Assembly: GCA_025363755.1 (NCBI GenBank)
Contig: JANYLQ010000020.1
Location: 1 to 64,000 of the forward strand
Direction of reading: 5' to 3'
DNA from: Hyphomicrobiales bacterium
Lineage (GTDB): Bacteria > Pseudomonadota > Alphaproteobacteria > Rhizobiales > Aestuariivirgaceae
DNA length: 64,000 nt
The notes under the pieces are model-generated. The model had not been told where the DNA came from and did not search any database. It saw nothing but the letters and a program-made list of their open reading frames with translations. The translations under genes and the position numbers were made by a program. This document shows, piece after piece, positions 21,801-29,976 of the stretch. Position 1 is the first letter of the stretch, and every line of letters starts with the position of its first letter.

Positions 21801-23589
21801 GCAAAGCTCTTCTGCTGTCACCAACACATTTGCTTCTACAGCGGTGCGCGCGGCACAAGCTCTCAACTCATCAAGTCTCGAAGTGACAAGCAAGATTGAA
21901 GAGGCGAGCCAATCCATGTTTGGCAAGCTTGAAGGCACCACCCGCGAATTGGGCCAACGCTTCGATGTGGCCACAGATCATTTGGAACGTGTGACAGGGG
22001 ATATTTCGACGCGCCTCGATGGAACAGGCAAGCGTTTTGCCGAAATTCTGGCCGATGCATCTGGTCAAATCTTCAGTGACCTCGGTAAGGCTCGCGATGC
22101 GTTCCATGAAGGCTTGGGCGAAACGACGATGCAAATTTCAGGTCGCTTCGAACAAGAAACCGGATTGCTTGTAGGCCGCATCGACCGCGCTGTTCATGAA
22201 TTTGACGGCGCAGCCAACTCTTCATCAGGCAAGCTCGATGAAGCAGGCAAGAAATTTGCCAAGCACGTTGAAACCGCCAATACTTATTTGGCAGATCAAC
22301 TGGCCGCTGCCGCCCTTGATGTTGATACACGCCTCGAAAGCGTGTCGATGAAGCTCACCGGCAAGCTCGAAATGACAGGCAGCCGCATTTCCGAACGCCT
22401 CGATGATGTTTCAGCACTCGTTGAAAAATCCATTGATAAGTTCAACAACGAAATGGAGCAAATGCTCCAGAGCCGCAAAGACTCGCTTGATATGCTGGTC
22501 AGCGATGCCAATCGCCGCGCCTCAGAAGTTGATGGCGTAATGACAAGCTATATCAATTTGATCGAAGAATCGCTCACCACTGCTGAAAGCCGTGCGCAAA
22601 ACATAAACCGCATCGTGTCAGACCAAACTGCCGCAGCTCTGTCGCGTCTTGAAGAAGAGTTGCGTAAACTCGAAACCAACTCCAATGGCCAAGCGCAACA
22701 AGCTGCGCGCGTGCTGCGTGATCAACATGAACGCGCATTGGCCAGCATGAACGAAATGCTGTCATCAACCGCCAGCGACTTCCAGCAAACCGCACAAGAT
22801 ATGCGCATCACCGCGCAACAAGTGGTCAAGGATATTGATGCTGCACGCAGTGAGTTGAAACGCGCTGTGATCGATATGCCAGAAGAAACCCGAGTGAATG
22901 CGGATAACATGCGCCGCGTCGTGGCCGATCAAATCAGCGCACTTAATGCGCTGGCCGATGTGGTGCGCAAGCAATCAGGCAGCTTGGACTATTCAGGCCC
23001 TGGTTATATAACGCCGAGAAGCCCTGGAGGGTCCGGCGCGGGAAAATTTGAGGGCGCCTCGTTCGAAGCTCCAGTTATCGGAACGATGAGCGCCCCTAAA
23101 GCCCAAATGGAGCGTCAAGCAGAGCGTGTTGTGCAAGCCCGCGTGGTCGAACAGCCCGCCCTTGCGCGCCGCCCAGCAGAGGTACCACTGCCGCGCCAAT
23201 CTCAAGCCATCAGTGCGCTGGCTAAGGAAGTTGATGCCTTTACGCAAAAACTTCACGTGTCTGCGCGTGATTTGGTCGAAGCCATAGAAGGCAGCCTGCC
23301 GCGTGATTTGGAAAAGCGTTTTGCGGGCTCCGATAAATCGGTTTACACGCAGCGCCTTTATGAAAGCCGGAGCCGTAAATTGGTGAAGGCCATCGAAGGC
23401 CGTTACTCTGATGAGCGTTTGTTGCGTGGCCGCGTGCAGGCTTATAACCGCCTGTTCGAAAAGCTACTCGACACATTGTCCGAATCCAAAGGCGGTGAAG
23501 CTGTGATGGAACAAGTGTTAGCCTCCGAACAAGGCCGCATTTATGTGATGCTTGCCGAAGCCGCAGGCCGCATGCCGAGCCAGTCATAG
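18823..23589 (+). CDS. Growth Pole Ring (GPR)/RgsE-like coiled-coil polar growth protein
   Basis: 1588-aa membrane-anchored coiled-coil protein. A polar Ser/Pro-rich N-terminus is followed by two transmembrane helices at about 57-77 and 93-114. A very long region (about 120-1400) of degenerate helical repeats built on patterns such as EASGRLTSLVDQSAGKLTG is apolipoprotein-like. A separate C-terminal domain of about 130 residues begins near VDAFTQKLHVSARDLVEAIEG. This matches GPR of Agrobacterium and RgsE of Sinorhizobium, which form a ring at the growing pole; those I recall are longer (about 2100 aa). The ATG at 18823 is preferred to an upstream TTG. The epimerase gene starts three bases after its stop. 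Confidence 0.75.
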   Translation: MATKPTDNRRRSRTPVLDTPEQVQESSSSALRASPANENDRTTAQMLLRLRKQPSMAVYYFATGISALWFVGWLMAYSNQVSAELSGAAGASPILLQAAAVLVMPIIAIFAIAYFNWRAQQLRQVSEVLMHSALRLIHPQNLATEGLTSIAQAVRQEVDLLVGGVEHAFQRATALEEIVHKEISAVERAFGGNEDRIRGLVNGLETQRIALQQTSALVSNDATPMLNRLESNTQNLGQVINLALSTFSRLEDGLKGSTTELARTIEDVAARAAMTGQEIGGHSQQFERMSTTLVNDFRGFSNQLQQYVETLNFTASNLGNETRKFGGEVKGMETSLLTLLQNSANQLTAANMEVGQTIERLSSGSIASAKQTAAELAETFGSIEENIAYHLKSTSSEIASLIERSGVDTASRIDQSSGLVTHGLQTLANDFIQKVQATRNDLLNVVGDSGNQVAQAVDVAANRFNERINESGAQMLAGLDQSGNQLLSQLATSGTSYAVRIDEVGGRLTAQLDHNVNRAATNLEEASTRVTSQLDRHANYLSATFDEASGRLTSLVDQSAGKLTGALDSVSGKLTSQLEHHTNKLSTIIQQTAESHGQVLANTAQNFTMGMDGSLNQALIGLTETSARIDASADTISNSMNKASNLVTGQMQAIGANVNDLLVATSGTIAAHLKETSEIVGRQMQDSGLALSQNIETSGGMVTDRLINASSDFLNKVNSTRDNMLNALLNVSGEMTGKLESTSSQIFGQIDSASGKITHQLNETSKFITDHIVDRTSEVSTRLQDSTVDLYTRLDEISGRINNQLSETGKLVTDQISGTTSQLTARLQNASVEMNGQLADVAERIAAELNDTSSTAALHLSSIADRVTGQLNETSSGAAQHITNTADQLSGKLNNSTSLMFSSIDKASLHITDQLENMTLKVADHIINQAADVTERVASVTEKLTSKLDGSSTQLGALLTTTESRMGNQLEQATTELAALFDVNTRMMTEQLEQSSSAVTNTFASTAVRAAQALNSSSLEVTSKIEEASQSMFGKLEGTTRELGQRFDVATDHLERVTGDISTRLDGTGKRFAEILADASGQIFSDLGKARDAFHEGLGETTMQISGRFEQETGLLVGRIDRAVHEFDGAANSSSGKLDEAGKKFAKHVETANTYLADQLAAAALDVDTRLESVSMKLTGKLEMTGSRISERLDDVSALVEKSIDKFNNEMEQMLQSRKDSLDMLVSDANRRASEVDGVMTSYINLIEESLTTAESRAQNINRIVSDQTAAALSRLEEELRKLETNSNGQAQQAARVLRDQHERALASMNEMLSSTASDFQQTAQDMRITAQQVVKDIDAARSELKRAVIDMPEETRVNADNMRRVVADQISALNALADVVRKQSGSLDYSGPGYITPRSPGGSGAGKFEGASFEAPVIGTMSAPKAQMERQAERVVQARVVEQPALARRPAEVPLPRQSQAISALAKEVDAFTQKLHVSARDLVEAIEGSLPRDLEKRFAGSDKSVYTQRLYESRSRKLVKAIEGRYSDERLLRGRVQAYNRLFEKLLDTLSESKGGEAVMEQVLASEQGRIYVMLAEAAGRMPSQS

Positions 23590-23592
23590 GCT

Positions 23593-24573
23593 TTGCGAAA
23601 GCTCGAACTCACATCAGAAAGCTGGCCGATTGCGGGAAGCTTTACAATCGCGAGAGGCAGTAAAACACAAGCTGAAGTGATTGGGATCACACTCACTGAA
23701 AATGGCCTTAGTGGACGCGGTGAAGCCGTTCCCTATAGCCGCTATCATGAAACTGTGCCCCAATGCATCGCAAGCTTAGAAGCAGTGCGCGGTGCAATTG
23801 AAAGCGGCATTGATCGCTTTACATTACTAAGCCTTGGCCTGCCAAAAGCTGCGCAAAATGCGCTTGATTGCGCGCTGTTGGATTTGGAAGCAAAAAAGTC
23901 CGGAATGGCTGTTTGGCAGCGTGTAGGATTGCAAAAACCAAACGATGCAATCACTGCCTACACACTCAGCCTTGATACACCCGAGGCAATGGCGGCTGCA
24001 GCTTTTCGCTCCGCGCATTATCCTTTGCTCAAACTAAAACTCGGCCGGGATGGTGATATTCAACGCTTGAATGCCATCCGCGAGGCCGTGCCAGACGCGC
24101 GCCTCATCGTTGACGCCAATGAAGGCTGGTCGCCAGCCATTCTGCCAACCATGTTGGAAGCCTGCGATAAATACCGTGTCGAATTAGTCGAACAACCCCT
24201 GCCCGCTGATAATGATGAGGCGCTCCGCAACATGCCACGAGGCACCATCATCTGCGCTGACGAATCAGCTCACGACATTGCAGGCCTGAAAAAGCTCATC
24301 GGAAAATATGATGCCATCAATATCAAGCTCGATAAAACGGGTGGCCTCACCACTGCACTCGCACTCGCAAAAGCCGCGCGCGAACAAAACTTCAAAATCA
24401 TGATCGGCTGCATGTTGGCTACATCGCTGGCTATGGCACCTGCATTTCTACTGGCCCAGCTGGCCGATTATGTCGACCTTGATGGCCCGCTGCTGCTTAG
24501 CAAAGATCGCGAAAACGGAATAAATTTCGCGGGCGGCATCATGTCCCCGCCCCACCCATCGCTTTGGGGTTAG
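23593..24573 (+). CDS. ycjG: L-Ala-D/L-Glu epimerase (dipeptide epimerase)
   Basis: 326-aa enolase-superfamily enzyme that epimerises L-Ala-D-Glu, freed during murein recycling, to L-Ala-L-Glu for use as an ordinary dipeptide. The catalytic lysines Lys147/Lys149 (KLKLG), metal ligands Asp174 (DANEGW), Glu200 (EQP) and Asp223 (ADES), and the second-face Lys245 (NIKLDKTGG) are all present with family spacing. The closing DLDGP supports dipeptide specificity. The TTG start is 3 bases after the Growth Pole Ring-like gene, so the two are one transcript. Its 3' end overlaps the convergent MFS gene by 35 bases. Confidence 0.9.
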   Translation: MRKLELTSESWPIAGSFTIARGSKTQAEVIGITLTENGLSGRGEAVPYSRYHETVPQCIASLEAVRGAIESGIDRFTLLSLGLPKAAQNALDCALLDLEAKKSGMAVWQRVGLQKPNDAITAYTLSLDTPEAMAAAAFRSAHYPLLKLKLGRDGDIQRLNAIREAVPDARLIVDANEGWSPAILPTMLEACDKYRVELVEQPLPADNDEALRNMPRGTIICADESAHDIAGLKKLIGKYDAINIKLDKTGGLTTALALAKAAREQNFKIMIGCMLATSLAMAPAFLLAQLADYVDLDGPLLLSKDRENGINFAGGIMSPPHPSLWG

Positions 24574-25720
24574 CGCGAATATAATAAACCGCAATCGCCA
24601 ATCCCAAAGCCGAAATCAAAGCCATCGCCAAAAAGCCCTTGCCACTATAGGCTTCGTATATCGGGCCTGACATATAAGTAATCGAAGATAAAAGAAGTCC
24701 GCCAGCCAACGCCGCATAAATCCCCTGCGCTGTGTTGCGCAAATTCGACGGCACATTGGCGCGGATAAAATGCATCAAAGCCAAATGCGCACAAGCAAAT
24801 GAGATGGCATGTGATAATTGTAACACCAGTAACAAAAGTTCATTTGTCAAAAACGCCATGCCCACCCAGCGCACAACACCACCAGCCAGCCCAATCACCA
24901 GCAAACGCTCAACACCGATCGCCTGAACGATCCGGTGCGCAAAACCAAAAAAGATGACTTCACCGACGATCCCCGACGCCCATAACAGCCCAATCATGAA
25001 AGTGCTAAAGCCAAGGCTGGTCCAATAGACCGAGCTGAAACTGTAAAGCATGGCATGGCTGGAATTTGCCAAACTTGCGGCAAGCAAAAACAAAGTGAAG
25101 TGAGACGCAAAAAGAAACTTGAGTGCTGCACCAAACTGTAAAGCGCTCGCGTGGTGTTTAACGATATTGCGTTCAGGGTCTTGCGGCAGCATGAAAGTGG
25201 CCAAAACCGAAAACACCTGCGCATCGGCAATCAACCAGACAGTTTCCAATGGCGAAAGCTTCGTGAGCAATGCACCAGCAATCAAACTACCTGACAAGAA
25301 ACTGATCGACGCCCAAAGTCGCAACTGACCAAAGTTGAGCCCGAGTGCTGCACTGGCATCAACGCCAAACCCTTCGATCAACGGATTAACCGGGGCAAAG
25401 AAAAATGCGCCCCACAATGAAACTAGCAAAATCTCATAAAAGCCGTCCGCGAAGGGCAGCACCATATAACCAATAAGTGCCAAAACAGCACAAAATTGAA
25501 TAACCACACGGCGATTACCTGTCCGGTCGGCCAGCAACGCAAATGCAGGGGCACCGAGAATACGCACGGCCATCATTCCAGCCACCACGCTAGCGATCTG
25601 GCCTACGGGCAAACCTTTGGCATGCAACCAGAGCGGCAAAAATGGTAATTGAACACCATTGCCGATCATCAGCAGCGAATAACAAGCTGAGAATCGTACT
25701 TTAAATTTATTTGCCGTCAT
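24539..25720 (-). CDS. MFS transporter (MFS_1-like, HcaT-type)
   Basis: 393-aa protein with about 12 hydrophobic helices and the first-half signature ALLADRTGNRR in the loop between helices 2 and 3. The overall form (short termini, NGVQLPFLPLWL in helix 1) fits the phenylpropionate/nucleoside-type MFS_1-like group. The substrate is unknown. The ATG at 25720 is preceded by AAGG; an upstream in-frame start would add 11 residues. The head faces the helical hypothetical gene at 25831, leaving a 110-base divergent promoter region. Confidence 0.8.
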   Translation of the reverse strand: MTANKFKVRFSACYSLLMIGNGVQLPFLPLWLHAKGLPVGQIASVVAGMMAVRILGAPAFALLADRTGNRRVVIQFCAVLALIGYMVLPFADGFYEILLVSLWGAFFFAPVNPLIEGFGVDASAALGLNFGQLRLWASISFLSGSLIAGALLTKLSPLETVWLIADAQVFSVLATFMLPQDPERNIVKHHASALQFGAALKFLFASHFTLFLLAASLANSSHAMLYSFSSVYWTSLGFSTFMIGLLWASGIVGEVIFFGFAHRIVQAIGVERLLVIGLAGGVVRWVGMAFLTNELLLLVLQLSHAISFACAHLALMHFIRANVPSNLRNTAQGIYAALAGGLLLSSITYMSGPIYEAYSGKGFLAMALISALGLAIAVYYIRANPKAMGGAGT

Positions 25721-25830
25721 TTTATGCCTTGGCCTAAACCAAACATTCACCACTTTCTACGATATTCCACGCAAGGCGCGTCTGCGTTAGACGCAGGGGC
25801 AGTTAATGAGTGTGTGTGTGGAGTAGCGTA

Positions 25831-26628
25831 ATGAGTGGGCAACAACCGGCATTTCCGGAATCTCTTGATGAAATCTTAAATGTGGTCAAAGAAACACCAC
25901 GCGGGCGTTGGTTTTTAGAAGCCTATACCAACCGTGTTCAAACTGGCGGAACATCCACCATTTTATCCGCCATCTCCAAATTAGAATCAAGCCTTCAATC
26001 CATGAGCGGTTCTGGCGCTGATACTGCACTCTTGCAAAAGGCCAGGCAGCACATTGCCCAGGCGCGCGCTGATATTACCAACTCAGAACAAGGCATATCC
26101 ACGCTTTCATCGGAGGGTCAGCTCTTTGCCAAATTGGCAGATCTTTCACGCAAAGCGTTTAACGAACCAAACAGCGGCGAACCGGCAATCGCTAAAAACG
26201 TGGAGCGCGCACTCCGTCTGGTAGCCGATCTTGATCAAGATCTGGGAACAACACTGGTGCCCATGCCTGTGGCTGCGCCAAAACCTGCTGCGCAGTATTT
26301 CAAGCAAGACGATGATGTATTCGAGCCAGCACCTGCACCAACGGCAATAAAACACGTCAAACCAGCTAAACCCGTTGAAACAACATCACGCGGTGCCAAG
26401 TTGGTCATTCAGCATATCGATTTGAACAAAACCGATGCGCCTTTTCCAGCATCGGTGGAAACTCAAAAGCCAGAGCCCGCTGAGCCTACGGCCATCATCT
26501 CCGCAGAAATAGAAGCCACAGCCCCCGAACCATCACGCATTGTGATTATTCGCAAAAAGGCCGAGGATCTGATCGAGGTGCCACTTGTTGACGAGCAGGT
26601 TGCAGAGGATCAAGTGTCGGCTGCCTAA
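25831..26628 (+). CDS. Conserved hypothetical protein with N-terminal helical domain and acidic Pro-rich tail
   Basis: 265-aa soluble protein that I do not recognise by name. The N-terminal 150 residues are helical and begin with ESLDEILNVVKETPRGRWFLEAY, a block I believe is conserved among rhizobial hypothetical proteins. The second half is Pro/Ala/Glu rich and probably disordered, with a short basic patch IVIIRKKAEDLIEVP near the C-terminus that could bind a partner. The ATG at 25831 has GGAG eight bases upstream. A hairpin terminator follows at 26642. Confidence 0.65.
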   Translation: MSGQQPAFPESLDEILNVVKETPRGRWFLEAYTNRVQTGGTSTILSAISKLESSLQSMSGSGADTALLQKARQHIAQARADITNSEQGISTLSSEGQLFAKLADLSRKAFNEPNSGEPAIAKNVERALRLVADLDQDLGTTLVPMPVAAPKPAAQYFKQDDDVFEPAPAPTAIKHVKPAKPVETTSRGAKLVIQHIDLNKTDAPFPASVETQKPEPAEPTAIISAEIEATAPEPSRIVIIRKKAEDLIEVPLVDEQVAEDQVSAA

Positions 26629-26641
26629 ACGTATTTCCAAG

Positions 26642-26663
26642 CATTTCCGCGAAAGCGGGAATG
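26642..26663 (+). terminator. Hairpin terminator between convergent genes
   Basis: A 9-bp stem with one G-T pair closes a GAAA tetraloop, followed by TTT. It lies 14 bases after the stop of the plus-strand hypothetical gene and before the end of the minus-strand small secreted protein gene, so it could end transcription from the left. The T run is short. Confidence 0.5.
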
Positions 26664-26749
26664 TTTAGACATTAAGCTATCGCTGCTGAGCGGATCGCAA
26701 CCGGCCGCGAAACATATTTGCCCTCAAGACTTAGAACAATGTGATTGTC

Positions 26750-26935
26750 TCACCGTGATTGAGACGAATGACAATTTTTTGGCAGCCTGGTGAAAGTTGC
26801 ATGAAGTGCAAGGTAAGGCAATCCTGCATTTTTGCGCCCATCGTAATGGCACTCCTCAATAGCTTCCCTCATCGGCGCAGCTTGGGCCTGTGCAATCAAC
26901 GTAAAAGATACAAGCAGAAAAATAATTGGCCTCAT
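26750..26935 (-). CDS. Small secreted protein (61 aa) coupled to the fatty acid hydroxylase
   Basis: 61-aa protein with a clean signal peptide (MRPIIFLLVSFTLIAQAQA, cut before APMREAI), leaving a mature basic peptide of about 42 residues with two cysteines. No family is recognised. Support for a real gene: its ATG overlaps the hydroxylase stop codon (ATGA), and AAAGGA stands nine bases upstream inside the hydroxylase gene. It probably goes to the periplasm or outside the cell. Confidence 0.6.
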   Translation of the reverse strand: MRPIIFLLVSFTLIAQAQAAPMREAIEECHYDGRKNAGLPYLALHATFTRLPKNCHSSQSR

Positions 26936-27828
26936 GTCGAATATCCTTTCAATGGCAAAGCCAACACCGCGAACGTATTTTCATACTTGGGTAAGCCAGA
27001 TTCGGGAAACACGCCTAAGTCTTGCGGTGGGATGCCAGGATGATAAACCAGCGTTCCAAAAATCAAGTCATAAATAGATAAAGTTGCGCCGTAGTTTTTA
27101 CATTCTGCAATGCGCGCGCTGTGGTGATAACGATGTAATTCTGGCCCGACGAAAACATAATTTAGCCAGCCCATGCGCACATCTACATTGAAGTGGCTGA
27201 TCAGCCCATGCATGCCATTGATCATCAAGAACATCGTTACAACTTCTTGCCTGTAACCCATTATCCAGATTGGCAAAATAATGGCGCAGCATTGAATGAT
27301 CAGCCCATTGATGGGGTGAAACACAGCATGCATCACTAAATAAAGTCGCGGCGGCAGGTGATGCGCCGCGTGTGTGCTCCAAAGCCAACGCCCCAATGGC
27401 CCACGCATTTCATGCATGCAACGATGGATCGCGTAATTAATAGCCTCAAAAATCAGCAGGCAAGCGAGTAGCTGCAGCGGTGGTGCCCAATTATGCGCAG
27501 GCCCGTTAAGATCGCCAGAAATGTGAATTGCGAATAAAGCCAAACCCGCCGAAACGCCAACAACAAAACCAGTATTCACCGCGGCAAACTTCACATCGGC
27601 CCAAAAGCTACGCAAAGTCATACTCCAGCGCTTTTCATATGGCAGCAGCCATTCTGTAATGAGATAGGTAACTGCTAAAATTCCAGCCGAAGCTCCCCAA
27701 ATCAATCGCGGATTGATCGGCGTGGTCCAAATCAAATGAAAGCCGCCAAGGAGCAAAAGCCAGCTGGCGGGATATAGCCCCCAGCGTACAATCTTTCGCG
27801 CAAGGTTCCCGGGCGGTGAAGTATTCAT
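26932..27828 (-). CDS. Sterol desaturase/fatty acid hydroxylase family protein
   Basis: 298-aa membrane di-iron enzyme. Histidine clusters HRCMHEM (about residue 135), HAAHH (about 153) and HRYHH (about 232) match the eight-histidine motif of the family, and four or more hydrophobic helices precede and surround them. It may hydroxylate or desaturate a lipid or carotenoid. It is translated together with the small secreted protein and faces a tetR gene across a 111-base gap that contains a long inverted repeat, so TetR control is likely. Confidence 0.85.
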   Translation of the reverse strand: MNTSPPGNLARKIVRWGLYPASWLLLLGGFHLIWTTPINPRLIWGASAGILAVTYLITEWLLPYEKRWSMTLRSFWADVKFAAVNTGFVVGVSAGLALFAIHISGDLNGPAHNWAPPLQLLACLLIFEAINYAIHRCMHEMRGPLGRWLWSTHAAHHLPPRLYLVMHAVFHPINGLIIQCCAIILPIWIMGYRQEVVTMFLMINGMHGLISHFNVDVRMGWLNYVFVGPELHRYHHSARIAECKNYGATLSIYDLIFGTLVYHPGIPPQDLGVFPESGLPKYENTFAVLALPLKGYST

Positions 27829-27845
27829 TCGATATAACTCCTATT

Positions 27846-27875
27846 GAACATTTGTATAAAAAAATACATATGTTC
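27846..27875. promoter_or_regulatory. Candidate TetR operator in the hydroxylase/tetR gap
   Basis: A 12-6-12 inverted repeat with one mismatch: GAACATTTGTAT, six A, ATACATATGTTC. It lies 17 bases upstream of the hydroxylase start and 64 bases upstream of tetR, the usual position of an operator for a TetR regulator that controls itself and its neighbour. Confidence 0.6.
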
Positions 27876-27939
27876 ATTTTATTTAATTTGCTAAGGCAAA
27901 GAACGTGACACTGGCTGAAAGCAAACAAAGGTCGCAAGA

Positions 27940-28491
27940 ATGTCCAAAAACAAACCTGATCGCCGGATCGAAAAAACCAAGAGCAGCCTTGCACTGGGTC
28001 TTTTTAAATTGATGCAACAGAAGGCTTGGAATTCAATTTCCATCCAAGAGCTCTGCGACGAGGCCAATGTGGCACGGGCGTCGTTCTATGGCCATTTCGA
28101 TAGCAAACTGGCACTTCTTGATTTTCTCATTGCCGAAGTTTTCGAAAAGCAAATTGCCGGTAACTCAACTTCAAAAGAGTCGAAAGCCTACATCGTTTTT
28201 CTCGTATGGCTGGTTGACCATGTGACCAGCAGCCGTGCATTATTCTCCAAGATTGCCAATCAGCCAGAGGCCTTGCCCGTTCTTGACCGCTTCAAACGTG
28301 CCCTTCAAAGAAGATTTGCTGAAGCGCTGCACAACGATGGTATGAGTGTTGACGATGCGGCAGTGACCTTTGTAATGGGCGGAATATTTGATTGCCTACT
28401 GAGTTGGGCTAGGCGCTGGCGCGTCGCAGAACTACCAAACCTGCGAATCAGAATTCTCGAAATGGCGTACCTCGTTTTGGAAACGCCTTGA
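27940..28491 (+). CDS. TetR/AcrR family transcriptional regulator
   Basis: 183-aa regulator. The N-terminal helix-turn-helix runs through ISIQELCDEANVARASFYGHF (residues about 28-48), and the C-terminal ligand domain is helical. The gene is divergent from the fatty acid hydroxylase and its secreted partner, with a palindrome between them, so it most likely represses that pair. The inducer is unknown. Confidence 0.88.
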   Translation: MSKNKPDRRIEKTKSSLALGLFKLMQQKAWNSISIQELCDEANVARASFYGHFDSKLALLDFLIAEVFEKQIAGNSTSKESKAYIVFLVWLVDHVTSSRALFSKIANQPEALPVLDRFKRALQRRFAEALHNDGMSVDDAAVTFVMGGIFDCLLSWARRWRVAELPNLRIRILEMAYLVLETP

Positions 28492-28577
28492 ATACCCCAT
28501 CCAAATTTGTGATTTTGAACTTCCGGGTGTCACCCCCTTGCCCGAGATCACAATTTCGTAAAAAAGACGGTACAACG

Positions 28578-28601
28578 GCCTTAATTAAGGCTCCATTTAC
28601 C
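28578..28601 (+). promoter_or_regulatory. Palindrome and imperfect CtrA-like site upstream of the L,D-transpeptidase
   Basis: GCCTTAATTAAGGC is a perfect 14-bp palindrome at 28578-28591. Its right TTAA, seven bases and TTTACC form a full CtrA-type site (TTAA-N7-TTAACC) with one mismatch. A GANTC (GAGTC) follows near 28609. The match is weak and could be chance. Confidence 0.25.
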
Positions 28602-28635
28602 AAGATCAGAGAGTCTGCGCGCATAATTCCAGTGA

Positions 28636-29934
28636 GTGAGAAGTTTTCCCGTGTTCAGTTCTAAATTCAACCGCCGTTCGTTTCTGTCCATGGCTGCTCT
28701 TGCCCCTCTTGGCTTTGCCGCGCCAGCGCGCGCCGAAGACCCAGCAAATGTAGGCTCTATCACGTCGATTGCGCCACGTTTAGCCATGCAAGGCAAACTG
28801 TCGTCCAAAACCGAAATTGTGCAGGGCCAAGGCCAAGCCCCGATGTTGACCTTGGGTTCGCTCAACGCGCTTGATGGCGCTATCGGCATGTATGAAGAAA
28901 TTGTGGCTGGCGGCGGTTGGCCAGATATGCCTAAAATCAAATACGACAAAACAACCAAGCCCGCTGATATTTTCCGCTTGCGCCAGCGTTTGGTGCGCGA
29001 AGGTTATTTGGATTTTGAATCACTCGCCGCAGTTGACTCCGGCAAGTTTGACTCAACACTTGTCACAGCCATTAAGACGTTCCAGTTCAATCATGGCGCA
29101 AACCCAAACGGCAAATTAGACGAACGCACCAGAGCCGAGATGAATATCACAGCACAGGCGCGGCTCTATTCATTGAAAGAAAACAAACCGCGCATTGCTG
29201 AACACCTGAAAGATTTGGGGCCGCGTTATGTGGCCGTCAACATTCCAGCAGCGCAACTTGAAACCGTTGAACTTGGCGAGGTCTATTCGCGCCATAATGT
29301 TGTGGTTGGTAAATTAGAACGCCCTACACCGTCACTCAAAAGCCGTGTCAGTGATATTGTGTTCAATCCCTTTTGGAATGCGCCAGCTTCCATCGTGGCC
29401 AAAGATATCATTCCGAAATATTTAAAAGACCCAGGCTATCTCGATCAAATGGGCATTCGCGTGATTGATGGCAGCAATGGCATGGAAGTTGAACCTTCAA
29501 GCGTTGATTGGGAAAACACCGCACCTGATCGGTTTCAATTCCGTCAAGATCCCGGTGAACATAACGCGCTGGCCACCATGAAAGTGAACTTTCCGAACAA
29601 ATTCATGGTCTATATGCACGACACGCCACACCGCGAATTATTTGCGGGCAATAATCGCTTTGAAAGCTCGGGCTGCGTGCGTGTTGATCAGGTTGCTGTT
29701 TTGATCAACTGGATTTTGAATGGCCAAGATGGAATTGACAATGCACGCATTGAAGAAATTACAGCGGCCCAGCAAACCATAGAAACCAAAGTTCAAAACC
29801 AAACCGATGTACGCTTTATGTATTTAACTGCTTGGGCCACAGAAGATGGCCGTGTGAATTTCAGGCCCGACGTTTACAAACTCGAGGGCAAAGATTTTAT
29901 CTTGGGTCAACCCGATCCGGTTATTGCACTGTAA
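28636..29934 (+). CDS. L,D-transpeptidase with peptidoglycan-binding domain (YcbB/LdtD-like), Tat-exported
   Basis: 432-aa periplasmic cross-linking enzyme. A twin-arginine signal NRRSFLSMAALAPLG with cleavage near ARA-ED precedes a peptidoglycan-binding helix bundle (about residues 112-170). The YkuD catalytic domain has the His/Ser/Cys signature MHDTPHRELF and ESSGCVRVD, with nucleophile Cys347. These enzymes make 3-3 cross-links, which dominate polar growth in Rhizobiales. The start is GTG at 28636; a second GTG at 28651 has a better-placed GAGAAG and is possible. It stands alone. Confidence 0.88.
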   Translation: MRSFPVFSSKFNRRSFLSMAALAPLGFAAPARAEDPANVGSITSIAPRLAMQGKLSSKTEIVQGQGQAPMLTLGSLNALDGAIGMYEEIVAGGGWPDMPKIKYDKTTKPADIFRLRQRLVREGYLDFESLAAVDSGKFDSTLVTAIKTFQFNHGANPNGKLDERTRAEMNITAQARLYSLKENKPRIAEHLKDLGPRYVAVNIPAAQLETVELGEVYSRHNVVVGKLERPTPSLKSRVSDIVFNPFWNAPASIVAKDIIPKYLKDPGYLDQMGIRVIDGSNGMEVEPSSVDWENTAPDRFQFRQDPGEHNALATMKVNFPNKFMVYMHDTPHRELFAGNNRFESSGCVRVDQVAVLINWILNGQDGIDNARIEEITAAQQTIETKVQNQTDVRFMYLTAWATEDGRVNFRPDVYKLEGKDFILGQPDPVIAL

Positions 29935-29976
29935 CTGACAAAGTGACCAATTGAATTTCACCGCCCGACCCCCTAA

